From the NCBI GenBank assembly GCA_051657745.1, contig JBOFLG010000044.1, forward strand, positions 5,929 to 69,928: a stretch of DNA of 64,000 bases. The letters run 5' to 3'. A program made the position numbers and the translations under genes. The first letter of the stretch is position 1; each line of letters begins with the position of its first letter. Source of the stretch: JBOFLG01 sp051657745. Its GTDB lineage: Bacteria > Actinomycetota > Actinomycetes > Actinomycetales > Dermatophilaceae. The notes below the pieces were generated by a model, which did no database searches, was not told where the DNA came from, and saw nothing but the letters and a program-made list of their open reading frames with translations. Of this stretch, positions 16,779 to 24,834 are shown piece by piece.

Positions 16779-17318
16779 GTGACCGAGCGACCAGGGGAGA
16801 TGGACGAGCGCGATATTGACGCGCGCTTCGCATCCATCGTGGCCGGCTGGGAGTCGGCCACGCCGACCCGCGGCACGGCATCCGACGACGAGTCCACTTC
16901 GCGATCCACCGAGTTGCGCCCTCCACCACCCGCCGAGGACGGCGCTGGCACCGCCGTCCGCGGCGCGGAGCAGACCGATCACGAGTCAGCGTCGTTCGTC
17001 GCCGTGCCCAGTTCGTCCTGGCGCGCCTCGTCGCCGGCGGAGCCCGAGCAGACCCGGGACGACGCTGGGGCAGAGGAGCATTTCGAGCCGCCGGCGGTGG
17101 AGCTCCCGCCCCACGAAGACCTGCACTTCTGGGGTGCGGTGGTCGGGCTCGTCCTGGGGCCGACGCTGCTGGTGTACGTCGCGTTGGCGCGGCCGTTCCA
17201 CAGTGCCCGGTGGTTCGCTGCGGCCGTCCTGCTCACTCTCATCGGGTTCGGCCTGCTCCTGGTGCGGCAGCCACGCGACCGCGACCCGACCGACCCCGAC
17301 GACGGTGCCCGCGTCTGA
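16779..17318 (+). CDS. Conserved actinobacterial membrane protein, function unknown
   Basis: A 179-residue protein. The N-terminal 110 residues are acidic and low-complexity (MDERDIDARFASIVAGW, then a Ser/Thr/Pro/Glu-rich stretch). Two membrane helices follow (HFWGAVVGLVLGPTLLVYV, residues about 122-140, and WFAAAVLLTLIGFGLLLV, about 150-167) with a short charged tail. GTG 16779 has AGGAGA 6 nt upstream. It is not recognised as a named family. Confidence 0.75.
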   Translation: MTERPGEMDERDIDARFASIVAGWESATPTRGTASDDESTSRSTELRPPPPAEDGAGTAVRGAEQTDHESASFVAVPSSSWRASSPAEPEQTRDDAGAEEHFEPPAVELPPHEDLHFWGAVVGLVLGPTLLVYVALARPFHSARWFAAAVLLTLIGFGLLLVRQPRDRDPTDPDDGARV

Positions 17319-17338
17319 CCCCAGCCCCCGCCGATGCG

Positions 17339-18022
17339 TCATGCGGTGGGAACCTCCAGGTCCACCCAGGCTGGGCGGTGGTCGCTGGCGCGGGACCACA
17401 CGGCCTCTGGCACCGCGACCTCCGAGGGTCGCCGCGGCACCAGCGAGGGCGAGGCGAACAGGACATCAAGGCGGCGACGCGGAGAGCGGGACGGGTAGGT
17501 CGGCCCGGACGGCCCCACGAGCCGCAGCCGGTCCGGCACGTCGATCAGCCGCCAGGCCGCACCAGTCTCATCTTCGTTGAGATCACCGGCCACGACGAGT
17601 GGGCCTGGTCCGTCGAGGGCACGAAGCACCCGCTCGGTATGCGCCACCCGCTCGGCCCGGCGCAGCGACAGGTGCACCGACACCACCGTGAGTGACTCGC
17701 CGGTCGGTGTGGACACCCGAACCACCGCGAAACCGCGGGTGCGGTCCGGCCATCGCACCGGCAGACTCAGATGCCGGGCGTCAACCACCGTGACCCGGGG
17801 TGAGGTGAACACCGTGGTGCCGCCGCTCCCCCGGTGCGAACCGGTCCACTGCATCCCGCAGCGCTCCGCAAACCGGGCGGTGCGCCATCCGCCGCCCAGC
17901 CGACGCGGCACCTCCTGGAGACACAACACATCGGGGTCTACGGCCCGGACCAGCCGGGCGGCCAGCCGCCAATCGTCCAGGAAGTCACGCAGGTTGTACG
18001 TCGCAACCCGGATGACGTGCAT
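17339..18022 (-). CDS. Endonuclease/exonuclease/phosphatase (EEP) family protein
   Basis: A 227-residue metal-dependent hydrolase of the EEP fold (exonuclease III, DNase I, phosphatase relatives). All signature sites are present: ATYNLRDF (Asn), LCLQEV (metal-binding Glu), a histidine in VVSVHLSLRR, GDLNEDE (Asp/Asn), and the terminal SDHRP catalytic His. No signal peptide, so cytoplasmic. It starts 5 nt after the glucokinase stop, suggesting one transcript. The substrate is unknown. Confidence 0.87.
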   Translation of the reverse strand: MHVIRVATYNLRDFLDDWRLAARLVRAVDPDVLCLQEVPRRLGGGWRTARFAERCGMQWTGSHRGSGGTTVFTSPRVTVVDARHLSLPVRWPDRTRGFAVVRVSTPTGESLTVVSVHLSLRRAERVAHTERVLRALDGPGPLVVAGDLNEDETGAAWRLIDVPDRLRLVGPSGPTYPSRSPRRRLDVLFASPSLVPRRPSEVAVPEAVWSRASDHRPAWVDLEVPTA

Positions 18023-18027
18023 GGGCC

Positions 18028-19002
18028 TCAGCCTCCGACCGCCTCGCGACGGGCCAGGTCGGCTGCGCCGACCATCCCTGCCTCATTGCCGAGCGCGGCA
18101 GCCACGATGCGGGCCTCCGGGCGGTATCCACGACCGGTGAGCTGGCGCCGGAACGCCTCCCGTGCAGGGTCGAGCAGGAGGTCGCCGGCGGCGCTTACCC
18201 CACCGCCCACGACAAATGTGCCGGGGTCGAGCGCTGCCGCCAGGTTCGCCATGCCGGCGCCCAACCAACGCCCGACCTCGCCAATCAGCTCACCCGCCAA
18301 GGCGTCTCCGTCCCTGGCCGCATCGGTGATCAGCGGGCCGGTGAGGTCCTCGACGCGGCCGCCGACCCGAGCAAACAGGTCGGTGGCCACCGGGCTGCCG
18401 GTCGAGGCCAAGACCCGCGCCTCCCGGACCAGGGCGTTACCCGAGGCGTACTGCTCCCAGCAGCCCCGGTTTCCGCACTGACAGCGGATGCCGTCGGGCA
18501 CCACCTGCAGATGCCCAAACTCGCCAGCGAAGCCAAACCGGCCGCGATACACCTCGCCATCGACCAAGACCCCACCACCGATGCCGGTACCGAGGTTGAC
18601 GAGCACAAGGTGGCTCTCGCCGCGGGCCGACCCGAACCGGTACTCCGCGCGGGCTGCGGCGTTGGCGTCGTTGTCAACCACGATCGGCCGGTCGATGCGG
18701 GTGCTCAGCGCGGCGCGCAACGGTTCGCCGCGCCACGCCAGATGGGGAGCGAACACGACCGTGGCGCGGTCAGCCGCAACGAAACCAGCGGCGCCGATTC
18801 CCACGGCGACGACGTCGTCACCGTGGGCGAGCAACTCGGCCACCACCGACGCGATGGTGTCCTCGACGACCCGCGGGCTCTTGCTTCGGTCGGGGGTGTC
18901 GCGGCGCGCACGGCGCAACACCTGTCCGGCGCCGTCGACCACGCCTCCGGCCACCTTGGTGCCGCCGATGTCGATGCCGATCGCAAGCGGCTCCTCACTC
19001 AC
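18028..19002 (-). CDS. glk: ROK family glucokinase
   Basis: ATP-dependent glucose kinase of the ROK family, 324 residues. The N-terminal phosphate loop is IGIDIGGTKVAGG, the glucose-binding part contains NLGTGIGGG and GEFGHL, and the zinc signature CQCGNRGCWEQYASG is intact. The GTG at 19002 overlaps the upstream stop (GTGAGTGA), implying translational coupling; an in-frame ATG at 19023 exists but lies in the upstream gene's repeat region. In Streptomyces the homologue GlkA mediates glucose control and is encoded near the same DAHP synthase/two-component block. Confidence 0.92.
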   Translation of the reverse strand: MSEEPLAIGIDIGGTKVAGGVVDGAGQVLRRARRDTPDRSKSPRVVEDTIASVVAELLAHGDDVVAVGIGAAGFVAADRATVVFAPHLAWRGEPLRAALSTRIDRPIVVDNDANAAARAEYRFGSARGESHLVLVNLGTGIGGGVLVDGEVYRGRFGFAGEFGHLQVVPDGIRCQCGNRGCWEQYASGNALVREARVLASTGSPVATDLFARVGGRVEDLTGPLITDAARDGDALAGELIGEVGRWLGAGMANLAAALDPGTFVVGGGVSAAGDLLLDPAREAFRRQLTGRGYRPEARIVAAALGNEAGMVGAADLARREAVGG

Positions 19003-19471
19003 TGGGAGACTCGCCCTCGGCATCGGTGGATGGGTCGGCGGCAGCATCGGTGGATGGGTCGGCGCCGGCATCGGTGGACGAATCGGCGGCAGATGACCAC
19101 TGCCCGGCAAGGTCCGTGAGTACCGCGGCGCCGAATGCGGCCAGGCCGGCCAACCCGGAGAGGGTCTCCGGACTGACCTGCCGAACGACCGCCACCGAGC
19201 GGCAGATGGGGCACCACTGGCAGACCGGGTCGTGCGGTGGCGGCGCGGCCTCTCCGTCCATCGCAGCGCCGGCCGGCGCTCCTGGCCCCGGGACGTACTG
19301 TGCACCGCGGGATGGTGCCGCCGCGGTTGGGTGCCACGGGCCCTCCGGCGTCTCGCTCGCGGGAGGTGCGTCGCCGCCGGAGCACTCGGAAAGTCGGAGG
19401 ATGCTCGCGACCAAGCGGGCCGCCTCGTCGGCGACCGAACCGACCTGCTCCTGGGACCGCTCAGCAACCAT
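18995..19471 (-). CDS. Small protein with a CxWCPxC motif, coupled to glucokinase
   Basis: A 158-residue protein. It begins MVAERSQEQVGSVADEAARLVAS, a helix, followed by a proline/alanine-rich linker. The motif CQWCPICRSVAVVR (near residue 90) could bind zinc, and the helix LSGLAGLAAFGAAVLTDLAG follows. The tail is an acidic Ser-Thr-Asp-Ala repeat from three 24-bp tandem units. Proteins with the CxWCPxC motif accompany ROK kinases in other actinomycetes, but I know of no function. Its stop overlaps the glucokinase start. Confidence 0.7.
   Translation of the reverse strand: MVAERSQEQVGSVADEAARLVASILRLSECSGGDAPPASETPEGPWHPTAAAPSRGAQYVPGPGAPAGAAMDGEAAPPPHDPVCQWCPICRSVAVVRQVSPETLSGLAGLAAFGAAVLTDLAGQWSSAADSSTDAGADPSTDAAADPSTDAEGESPSE
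19021..19092. repeat. Three 24-bp tandem repeats
   Basis: Three units starting CATCGGTGGA (19021, 19045, 19069), the third with a few changes. On the minus strand they encode repeated STDA-ADP at the C terminus of the CxWCPxC protein. Length variation between strains would be expected. Confidence 0.85.
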
Positions 19472-19567
19472 CGGCCATGGCCTCCTCGACCCGGCGGACC
19501 GGTGGAGCACCCAGTGTCGTGCTGCCCACGCGCGCGCCAGTGCCCGGCCCGGCCCAGGTCATCACGG

Positions 19568-20011
19568 TCAGCCCTCGACGCGCTTTTTCAACTCGGTGAG
19601 CGCCGTACTGATGATGTGCTTCTCAGCCTTGCGCTTGAGCATGCCGATCATCGGCATCGTCAGATCGACCTCGAGGTGGTACGTGACGGTGGTGCGCTCA
19701 TCGGTTCTGCTCACCGTGTAACTGCCGGTCAGGGCCTTGAGCAGGCCGGCTCGCACCAAGTGCCAGGACACCACGGCGGTGCCGTTCTCGGCAACGTCCC
19801 AGTCGTACTGGAGCACGTAGGTGTCCTTGATCGCGCCAGCGTCGAGAGTGAACTCAACCTGGTCGGCCCAGCCGTCACCGTGCTCGCTGAGCACCGTGCA
19901 CTGGCGAACCTGCTCGGCCCACTCGGGGTACTGCTCGAAGTCTGCGATCACGTCGAGTACCGCACCTGGCGCCGCGGCGATCTCGACGGAGGACTGGGTC
20001 CGGTCGGCCAT
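19568..20011 (-). CDS. SRPBCC (START-like) family protein
   Basis: A 147-residue polyketide-cyclase/dehydrase-type SRPBCC protein. It contains SVEIAAAPGAVLDVIADFEQYPEW, the characteristic first strand and helices, then alternating strands and the long C-terminal helix ending LTELKKRVEG. The fold makes a hydrophobic ligand pocket; the ligand is unknown. ATG 20011 is chosen because TACCCT ends 6 nt upstream. Divergent from an acyl-CoA ligase gene, and the pairing hints at lipid handling. Confidence 0.87.
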   Translation of the reverse strand: MADRTQSSVEIAAAPGAVLDVIADFEQYPEWAEQVRQCTVLSEHGDGWADQVEFTLDAGAIKDTYVLQYDWDVAENGTAVVSWHLVRAGLLKALTGSYTVSRTDERTTVTYHLEVDLTMPMIGMLKRKAEKHIISTALTELKKRVEG

Positions 20012-20017
20012 GGTCGG

Positions 20018-20023
20018 AGGGTA
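20018..20023 (-). promoter_or_regulatory. -10 box of the leaderless SRPBCC gene
   Basis: TACCCT on the minus strand, 6 nt before ATG 20011. Confidence 0.5.
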
Positions 20024-20110
20024 CTCGCTCGCGGACGCCATACTGGTGCCGGGCCGACCACCGGCGAGCCCTCGACCGCCCGCTCCGCCGCTGTTACCTG
20101 AGGAGGCCAC

Positions 20111-21901
20111 GTGCAGAAGATCTCGACGCCGCCCGCCGCGCCGACGACCACGCTGACCACGTTGGCCGACATCCCACGACGCTGGGCCGCCGACGAGCCT
20201 GAGCGGGTGCTCTTCGGCGTTCGGGCCGACCAGCGGTGGGTCGAGGTGACGGCAGCAGCCTTCGCCGCCGAGGTGACCGCGCTTGCCCAGGGGCTGGCTG
20301 CGGCGGGCGTGGGGGTGGGCGATGCCGTCGGCATCATGAGCCGCACCCGATACGAGTGGACCGTCGTCGACTTCGCGCTGTGGACGGCCGGTGCGGTTCC
20401 GGTGCCCATCTACGAGACCTCCTCGGCCGAGCACGTGCAGTGGATCCTGGCCGACACCGGAGCGGTCGGTGTGGTGGTCGAGACCGACCGACACCTCGCC
20501 GTGGTCGAGGAGGCGCGTGGGTCGGTTCCCGCACTGCAGCATGTCTGGAGCATTGACGGCGGCGATATCGACCGGCTGAGCCTGGACGGTGCTGCCCTCG
20601 GCGAGCACGAACTCGAGACCCGGCGCTGCGGACTCGACCACCACAGTCTCGCCACAATCATCTACACCTCGGGAACCACGGGCCGGCCTAAGGGCGTGGA
20701 ACTCACCCATGGAAACTTCCTCACCCTGGCCGAGAACGCCGCCGCAGAGCTCGCAGAAGTCGTCCGCACCGAGGGCGCATCGACCCTGCTGTTTCTTCCG
20801 CTCGCCCACGTGTTCGCGCGCTTCGTCGAGGTGCTGGCGGTCACTGCGGGGGTGCGAATGGGCCACTCCGCGACTCTTGCAACGATGGTGGACGATCTCG
20901 CCGGATTCCGGCCCACCTTTGTCCTCGCCGTTCCTCGGGTGTTCGAGAAGATCTACAACTCCGCCGAAGCGAGCGCCGAGCACAGCGGCCGAGGCAGAGT
21001 CTTCGCCGGCGCGGTCGCTGCAGCGACCGCGTGGTCGCAGGCCCAGGATCGCGGGGCCGTGCCCTTCGGATTGCGGGTGCGCCACGCTCTCTTCGACCGG
21101 CTGGTGTACTCCCGCCTCCGTGACACCCTGGGCGGCCGGATGCAGTACGCGGTCTCCGGAGGTGCGCCTCTCGGCACCCGCCTGGGCCACTTCTTCCGGG
21201 GTGCGGGGATCACGGTCCTGGAGGGCTACGGCCTCACTGAGACCACGGCACCGGCCACCGTCAACCGGCCGGGCGCGCTGCGTATCGGCACCGTCGGGCA
21301 GCCCCTCCCGGGCGTCGATGTGCGCATCGGCGACGATGGCGAGGTGCTGCTACGCGGCGTGGGGGTGTTCCGCGGGTATCGCGGCAACCCGACCGCAACG
21401 GCTGACGCCCTGGTCGACGGATGGGTACGGACGGGCGACCTCGGCGACCTCGACGACGGCGGCTTCTTACGGATCACCGGGCGGTCGACAGAGATGCTGG
21501 TCACTGCGGGCGGCAAGAACGTGGCGCCGGCGGTGCTGGAAGACCGGCTCCGCGCCCATCCGCTGATCAGCCAGTGCATCGTCGTCGGCAACGGGCAGCC
21601 CTTCATTGCCGCGCTGATCACCCTCGACCACGAGATGTACCCGGGCTGGGCCGCAGCCCATGGAATCGACGACCTGCCGTTCGCCCGGGCCCGCACCGAC
21701 CCCCGAGTCCTCGCCGAAGTCAAACGCGCTGTCGACGACGCCAATGCCGCGGTGTCCACGGCCGAGTCGATCCGCACGTTCACAGTGCTCGACACGGATT
21801 TCACCGTCGAAGCCGGCCACCTCACACCGTCGCTGAAACTCAAACGGGGCGTCGTCATGCGCGACTTCTCCGACGAGGTCGACGCACTCTACGGCGGATG
21901 A
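20111..21901 (+). CDS. Long-chain acyl-CoA synthetase (AMP-forming, FadD15-like)
   Basis: Activates fatty acids via acyl-AMP to acyl-CoA; 596 residues. ATP motif IYTSGTTGRPKG (near residue 184), GYGLTETTAPATVN (near 372), DLGDLDDGGFLRITGR and VTAGGKNVAP (A8 region, near 464) are all intact. Closest by pattern to FadD15-type ligases. GTG 20111 has GAGGAGG upstream. The stop overlaps the next start (ATGA), coupling it to the membrane glycosyltransferase-like protein. Confidence 0.93.
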   Translation: MQKISTPPAAPTTTLTTLADIPRRWAADEPERVLFGVRADQRWVEVTAAAFAAEVTALAQGLAAAGVGVGDAVGIMSRTRYEWTVVDFALWTAGAVPVPIYETSSAEHVQWILADTGAVGVVVETDRHLAVVEEARGSVPALQHVWSIDGGDIDRLSLDGAALGEHELETRRCGLDHHSLATIIYTSGTTGRPKGVELTHGNFLTLAENAAAELAEVVRTEGASTLLFLPLAHVFARFVEVLAVTAGVRMGHSATLATMVDDLAGFRPTFVLAVPRVFEKIYNSAEASAEHSGRGRVFAGAVAAATAWSQAQDRGAVPFGLRVRHALFDRLVYSRLRDTLGGRMQYAVSGGAPLGTRLGHFFRGAGITVLEGYGLTETTAPATVNRPGALRIGTVGQPLPGVDVRIGDDGEVLLRGVGVFRGYRGNPTATADALVDGWVRTGDLGDLDDGGFLRITGRSTEMLVTAGGKNVAPAVLEDRLRAHPLISQCIVVGNGQPFIAALITLDHEMYPGWAAAHGIDDLPFARARTDPRVLAEVKRAVDDANAAVSTAESIRTFTVLDTDFTVEAGHLTPSLKLKRGVVMRDFSDEVDALYGG

Positions 21902-23235
21902 CGTCCCGCGCCTGGCTGCCCGCCGTGGTCGCAGCCACTGCCTGGCTCGCCTGGTTCGGGCTGTTGCAGTGGAGTGTCGTCCGATTCCGGGTGCCGATCG
22001 TTCTCGTGCTCACCGCGGTGACCACCCTGCTCGCCTGGTGGCTGATCCGGCGTGTCGAGATCCGCTGGCCGCCCTGGTGCGCACCCGTCATCCTGCTCGG
22101 GTCGGTCGTGATTACTCTCACCGTGCCGCTGTTCAGCTATCTGCGTGACGGCTGGCTCATTGCCGCGCTCAGCGGGCTCGTCGTGGGCGGGATCGCCTGT
22201 GCCGCACTGTTGTTCGTCGGCACTCGACGGGCTGCTGGCGCAGCCTTCGGCGTGGCTGTCGGCACCCACCTCGCCGTCGGGGCGGTGGCCATCCTGGGTG
22301 ATCGGGCGCCACGCATCGATGTCTGGGTGGTGCTCCAGCAGGGCGCCGATGCCCTCGGCCGCGGCGACAACATCTACTCCCAGCTGTGGGTCGGCTCACC
22401 CGGCGTCCGCGACATTTTTCCCTACCTGCCGTGGATGGGAGCCCTGACGGCGCCGGGCCGATGGATCGCGGGCGACGTCCGTTGGGCGCTGCTGGCCTGG
22501 TCCGTGGCGCTCCTCGCCGGAATCTGGGCCCTGGCCGGCGGGCGTGCCGTACGGGCCGGCTCGGTAGCTGCGGTGCTCGTGCTCGCTCCGGGCACCCTCA
22601 CCCAGATCGACCAGGCGTGGACCGAGCCGGTCCTGGCCGCGCTCATCGTGTGGTGGGCGGTGCTGGTCCACCGAGGGCGCCCGTGGTGGGCGGTCGTTCC
22701 GCTGGCTCTGGCGTGTGCGAGCAAACAGCACCTCGCCCTGCTTGCGCCGGTGCTGCTCGCGTGGCCGGGGTTCGGATGGCGCCGTACCCTCGCCACCGGC
22801 GGACTCACCGGGGTGCTAGTGCTGCCGTGGCTGGTGGCCGACCCCCGGGCGTTTGTCAACGACACCGTGGTGGCACTCGTGGAGTTCCCGCCGATCCGGT
22901 TCGCCAACACGTGGTATCTCGTCCTGCTCAACGAGCACGGTGTGGAGTTGCCGTTCGCAGCCTCCGGCGCACTCATGCTGGTAGCGGTTCTGGTGGCGGC
23001 CGCCGCGGTGCATCGGCGCGCGCCGGACGTGGATGAGGTGCTGCGTTGGCTGGCACTCGTTCTCGTGGTGGCCAGCCTGGTCAACAAACAGGCGTTCTAC
23101 AACCAGTTCTGGCTGGTCGCAGTGCTCGTGGCCGCCTCGGTCGCGGCCGGGCCACGCCACCGGCGGCGGCAATCAGCACCTGCCGTCACCGGCCGAATGC
23201 CACCGCAGACAGCCGCTGCCGCCACGCCGTCGTGA
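21898..23235 (+). CDS. Polytopic membrane protein resembling GT87-type mannosyltransferases
   Basis: A 445-residue protein with about eleven membrane helices. Between helices it has VWVVLQQGADALGRGDNIYSQ and FPYLPWMGALTAPGRW, resembling the first loop of GT-C/GT87 polyprenyl-phosphate sugar transferases in actinobacteria. A canonical catalytic acidic motif is not certain, so the enzymatic role is tentative. Start ATG 21898 overlaps the ligase stop. The 3' end overlaps the convergent lipoprotein gene by 50 nt. Confidence 0.68.
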   Translation: MTSRAWLPAVVAATAWLAWFGLLQWSVVRFRVPIVLVLTAVTTLLAWWLIRRVEIRWPPWCAPVILLGSVVITLTVPLFSYLRDGWLIAALSGLVVGGIACAALLFVGTRRAAGAAFGVAVGTHLAVGAVAILGDRAPRIDVWVVLQQGADALGRGDNIYSQLWVGSPGVRDIFPYLPWMGALTAPGRWIAGDVRWALLAWSVALLAGIWALAGGRAVRAGSVAAVLVLAPGTLTQIDQAWTEPVLAALIVWWAVLVHRGRPWWAVVPLALACASKQHLALLAPVLLAWPGFGWRRTLATGGLTGVLVLPWLVADPRAFVNDTVVALVEFPPIRFANTWYLVLLNEHGVELPFAASGALMLVAVLVAAAAVHRRAPDVDEVLRWLALVLVVASLVNKQAFYNQFWLVAVLVAASVAAGPRHRRRQSAPAVTGRMPPQTAAAATPS

Positions 23236-24472
23236 GCTCGGCCCTCGACCACCCCACCACGGTTACCAGCGCGGCATCGCACGCTGCCTCCGCCTCGGTC
23301 GTCGAGGTCGGCGGGGAGCATGCCACCACCAGACGGCGCACCGCGGCCTCGCCCTTCTTCTCGACAAGCAGCTCGACCGCCTGCCACGCCGCGAGATACG
23401 CCACCTCGATGTTGCCGCGGCCGGGGTCGATATCGGCGGCCGACGGGAGCCCGATCGGTGCCGTTCCGTCGCGTACTGCCTGGGCCAGCGGAGCCGTCAG
23501 CCGACGATGCGGTACATCGGCGCGCTGGTAGCCGACGTGGTCGGAATACCCCTCGGCAAGCCATGCCGGTGCCGTGACCGGCACACTCGCCCGCACCGCG
23601 ACGTGGGCGGCTTCATGGGCCACCACGACCGACCGACCGCTGGGTCCGAGGCGGGCCCAGGCATCGGGGTGGATGACGACCCGGTCCCCGGTGGCGACCC
23701 GATCCGCGCCAGCGGGACCCTCGGTCGTGGCCGCCACTGCCCCGGGCGAGGTCGGCGCACCGAGCAGCGTCGCGGCCTGGTCGGTGCGCGCCGGTGCCAG
23801 CACCAGGGTGCGTCGGGGAGTGCCGGGCCACCAGGTGGCCAGTTCGGTGAGGGTGTCAGCGGCTAGGTCGGCCAGTTCGGCCAGTTCGGCCGGCGTGGCT
23901 GTACCAGCGACGACGACCCGATCGGCTTCCCGCACCGAGAACCCTGGCATGGCCAGCCAGGGAGCAGCCGGGGCCCCCGCGACCGGCGTCTCCGCAGCGA
24001 CCCGCCACGCACCGGCGATGCGCTCGAGGCGGTAGCGCACCCGGGTGGCACGATCGGCGCGGTCGACCTCGCGCACCCGGTAGGCAACCCCGACCACCAG
24101 GTCGGCGACATCGATGGCCGACGACACCGGTTCGTGGTCGAACCGGGCGACACCAAGTGCCGAGGCCGACCTCAAGGCCGCGAGTTGGCGACGACCGTCA
24201 GGGGTGTCAGGGTCGACCATGGTGCCGCGCAACGCCTCGACATCACCCGACACCACGGCATCCGCACGCCGGGCGAGGAGAGCGTCGATCGCGGATGCCG
24301 TGCCCTGGGCGGAGGTGACCGACGGCTCGCCCCGTAGCGCCGGACGTGCGGCGTCGTCGGCGCGAGCGCAGGCAGCGAGCCCGAGCATCAGGGCGACGCC
24401 AGCTGCGGCGTGGCGACCGGCCCGGCGGGCCCGAACCCGCCACGCTGAAGAATGACACCGGCTCACCGTCAT
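23186..24472 (-). CDS. Lipoprotein with an HExxH zinc-protease-like domain
   Basis: A 428-residue exported lipoprotein. The signal sequence ends in the lipobox LAAC (Cys near residue 36). After an NTF2-like/linker part, VVVAHEAAHVAV carries HExxH, with the downstream glutamate in LAEGYSDHVGY 20-odd residues later, the arrangement of gluzincin peptidases. ATG 24472 overlaps the upstream stop as ATGA, which fixes the start. Probably an extracytoplasmic metalloprotease; no close named family is recognised. Confidence 0.78.
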   Translation of the reverse strand: MTVSRCHSSAWRVRARRAGRHAAAGVALMLGLAACARADDAARPALRGEPSVTSAQGTASAIDALLARRADAVVSGDVEALRGTMVDPDTPDGRRQLAALRSASALGVARFDHEPVSSAIDVADLVVGVAYRVREVDRADRATRVRYRLERIAGAWRVAAETPVAGAPAAPWLAMPGFSVREADRVVVAGTATPAELAELADLAADTLTELATWWPGTPRRTLVLAPARTDQAATLLGAPTSPGAVAATTEGPAGADRVATGDRVVIHPDAWARLGPSGRSVVVAHEAAHVAVRASVPVTAPAWLAEGYSDHVGYQRADVPHRRLTAPLAQAVRDGTAPIGLPSAADIDPGRGNIEVAYLAAWQAVELLVEKKGEAAVRRLVVACSPPTSTTEAEAACDAALVTVVGWSRAELTTAWRQRLSAVAFGR

Positions 24473-24738
24473 CCGACTGCGCGACCGGTCGTGCGCCCCC
24501 GAGCGGGCTGCGCCGGCTCCAGGACCGCCCGGGCCCGGTACGCCGTCTCCGGGTCGACCAGCCCAGCCCGGAGGAGCAGCGTGACGGCGCGCTGTTCGTC
24601 GGCGTCGAGCCGCCCCTGACCACGGACTTCGCGCGCTTCGAGCTCGAAGAACACCGGCACGATGCACTCGCCGCAGCGCACCTCCCGCACCGGGCAGGTG
24701 CGGCAGTCGACGGTCATGGTGATGTCGTGGTGGGTCAT
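24469..24738 (-). CDS. Small four-cysteine protein, function unknown
   Basis: An 89-residue protein whose N terminus holds CRTCPVREVRCGEC, a CxxC-x6-CxxC arrangement (C12, C15, C22, C25) expected to bind zinc or an Fe-S cluster. A helical second half has LDADEQRAVTLLLRAGLVDPETAYRARAVLEP. ATG 24738 has AAGGGG 7 nt upstream. It is coupled to the HExxH lipoprotein gene by ATGA and diverges from the DEDD/GIY-YIG gene. Confidence 0.75.
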   Translation of the reverse strand: MTHHDITMTVDCRTCPVREVRCGECIVPVFFELEAREVRGQGRLDADEQRAVTLLLRAGLVDPETAYRARAVLEPAQPARGRTTGRAVG

Positions 24739-24758
24739 GCCCTCACCCCTTCCAGGTC

Positions 24759-24822
24759 GTGACAGCCACGGTACGGACCTCCACCGACAGCGTCCCCCGT
24801 CGGCAGTGTCGGAGGCTGTCAC
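24759..24822. repeat. Interrupted inverted repeat in a divergent promoter region
   Basis: GTGACAGCC (24759-24767) and GGCTGTCAC (24814-24822) are perfect 9-bp arms. The right arm continues inward as TGTCGGAGG, which also pairs with a CCTCC...CGACA stretch on the left after an unpaired insertion. The repeat abuts the -10 of the DEDD gene. Confidence 0.4.
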
Positions 24823-24828
24823 TACGGT
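24823..24828 (+). promoter_or_regulatory. -10 box of the leaderless DEDD/GIY-YIG gene
   Basis: TACGGT, 6 nt before ATG 24835. Confidence 0.5.
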
Positions 24829-24834
24829 CACCGC

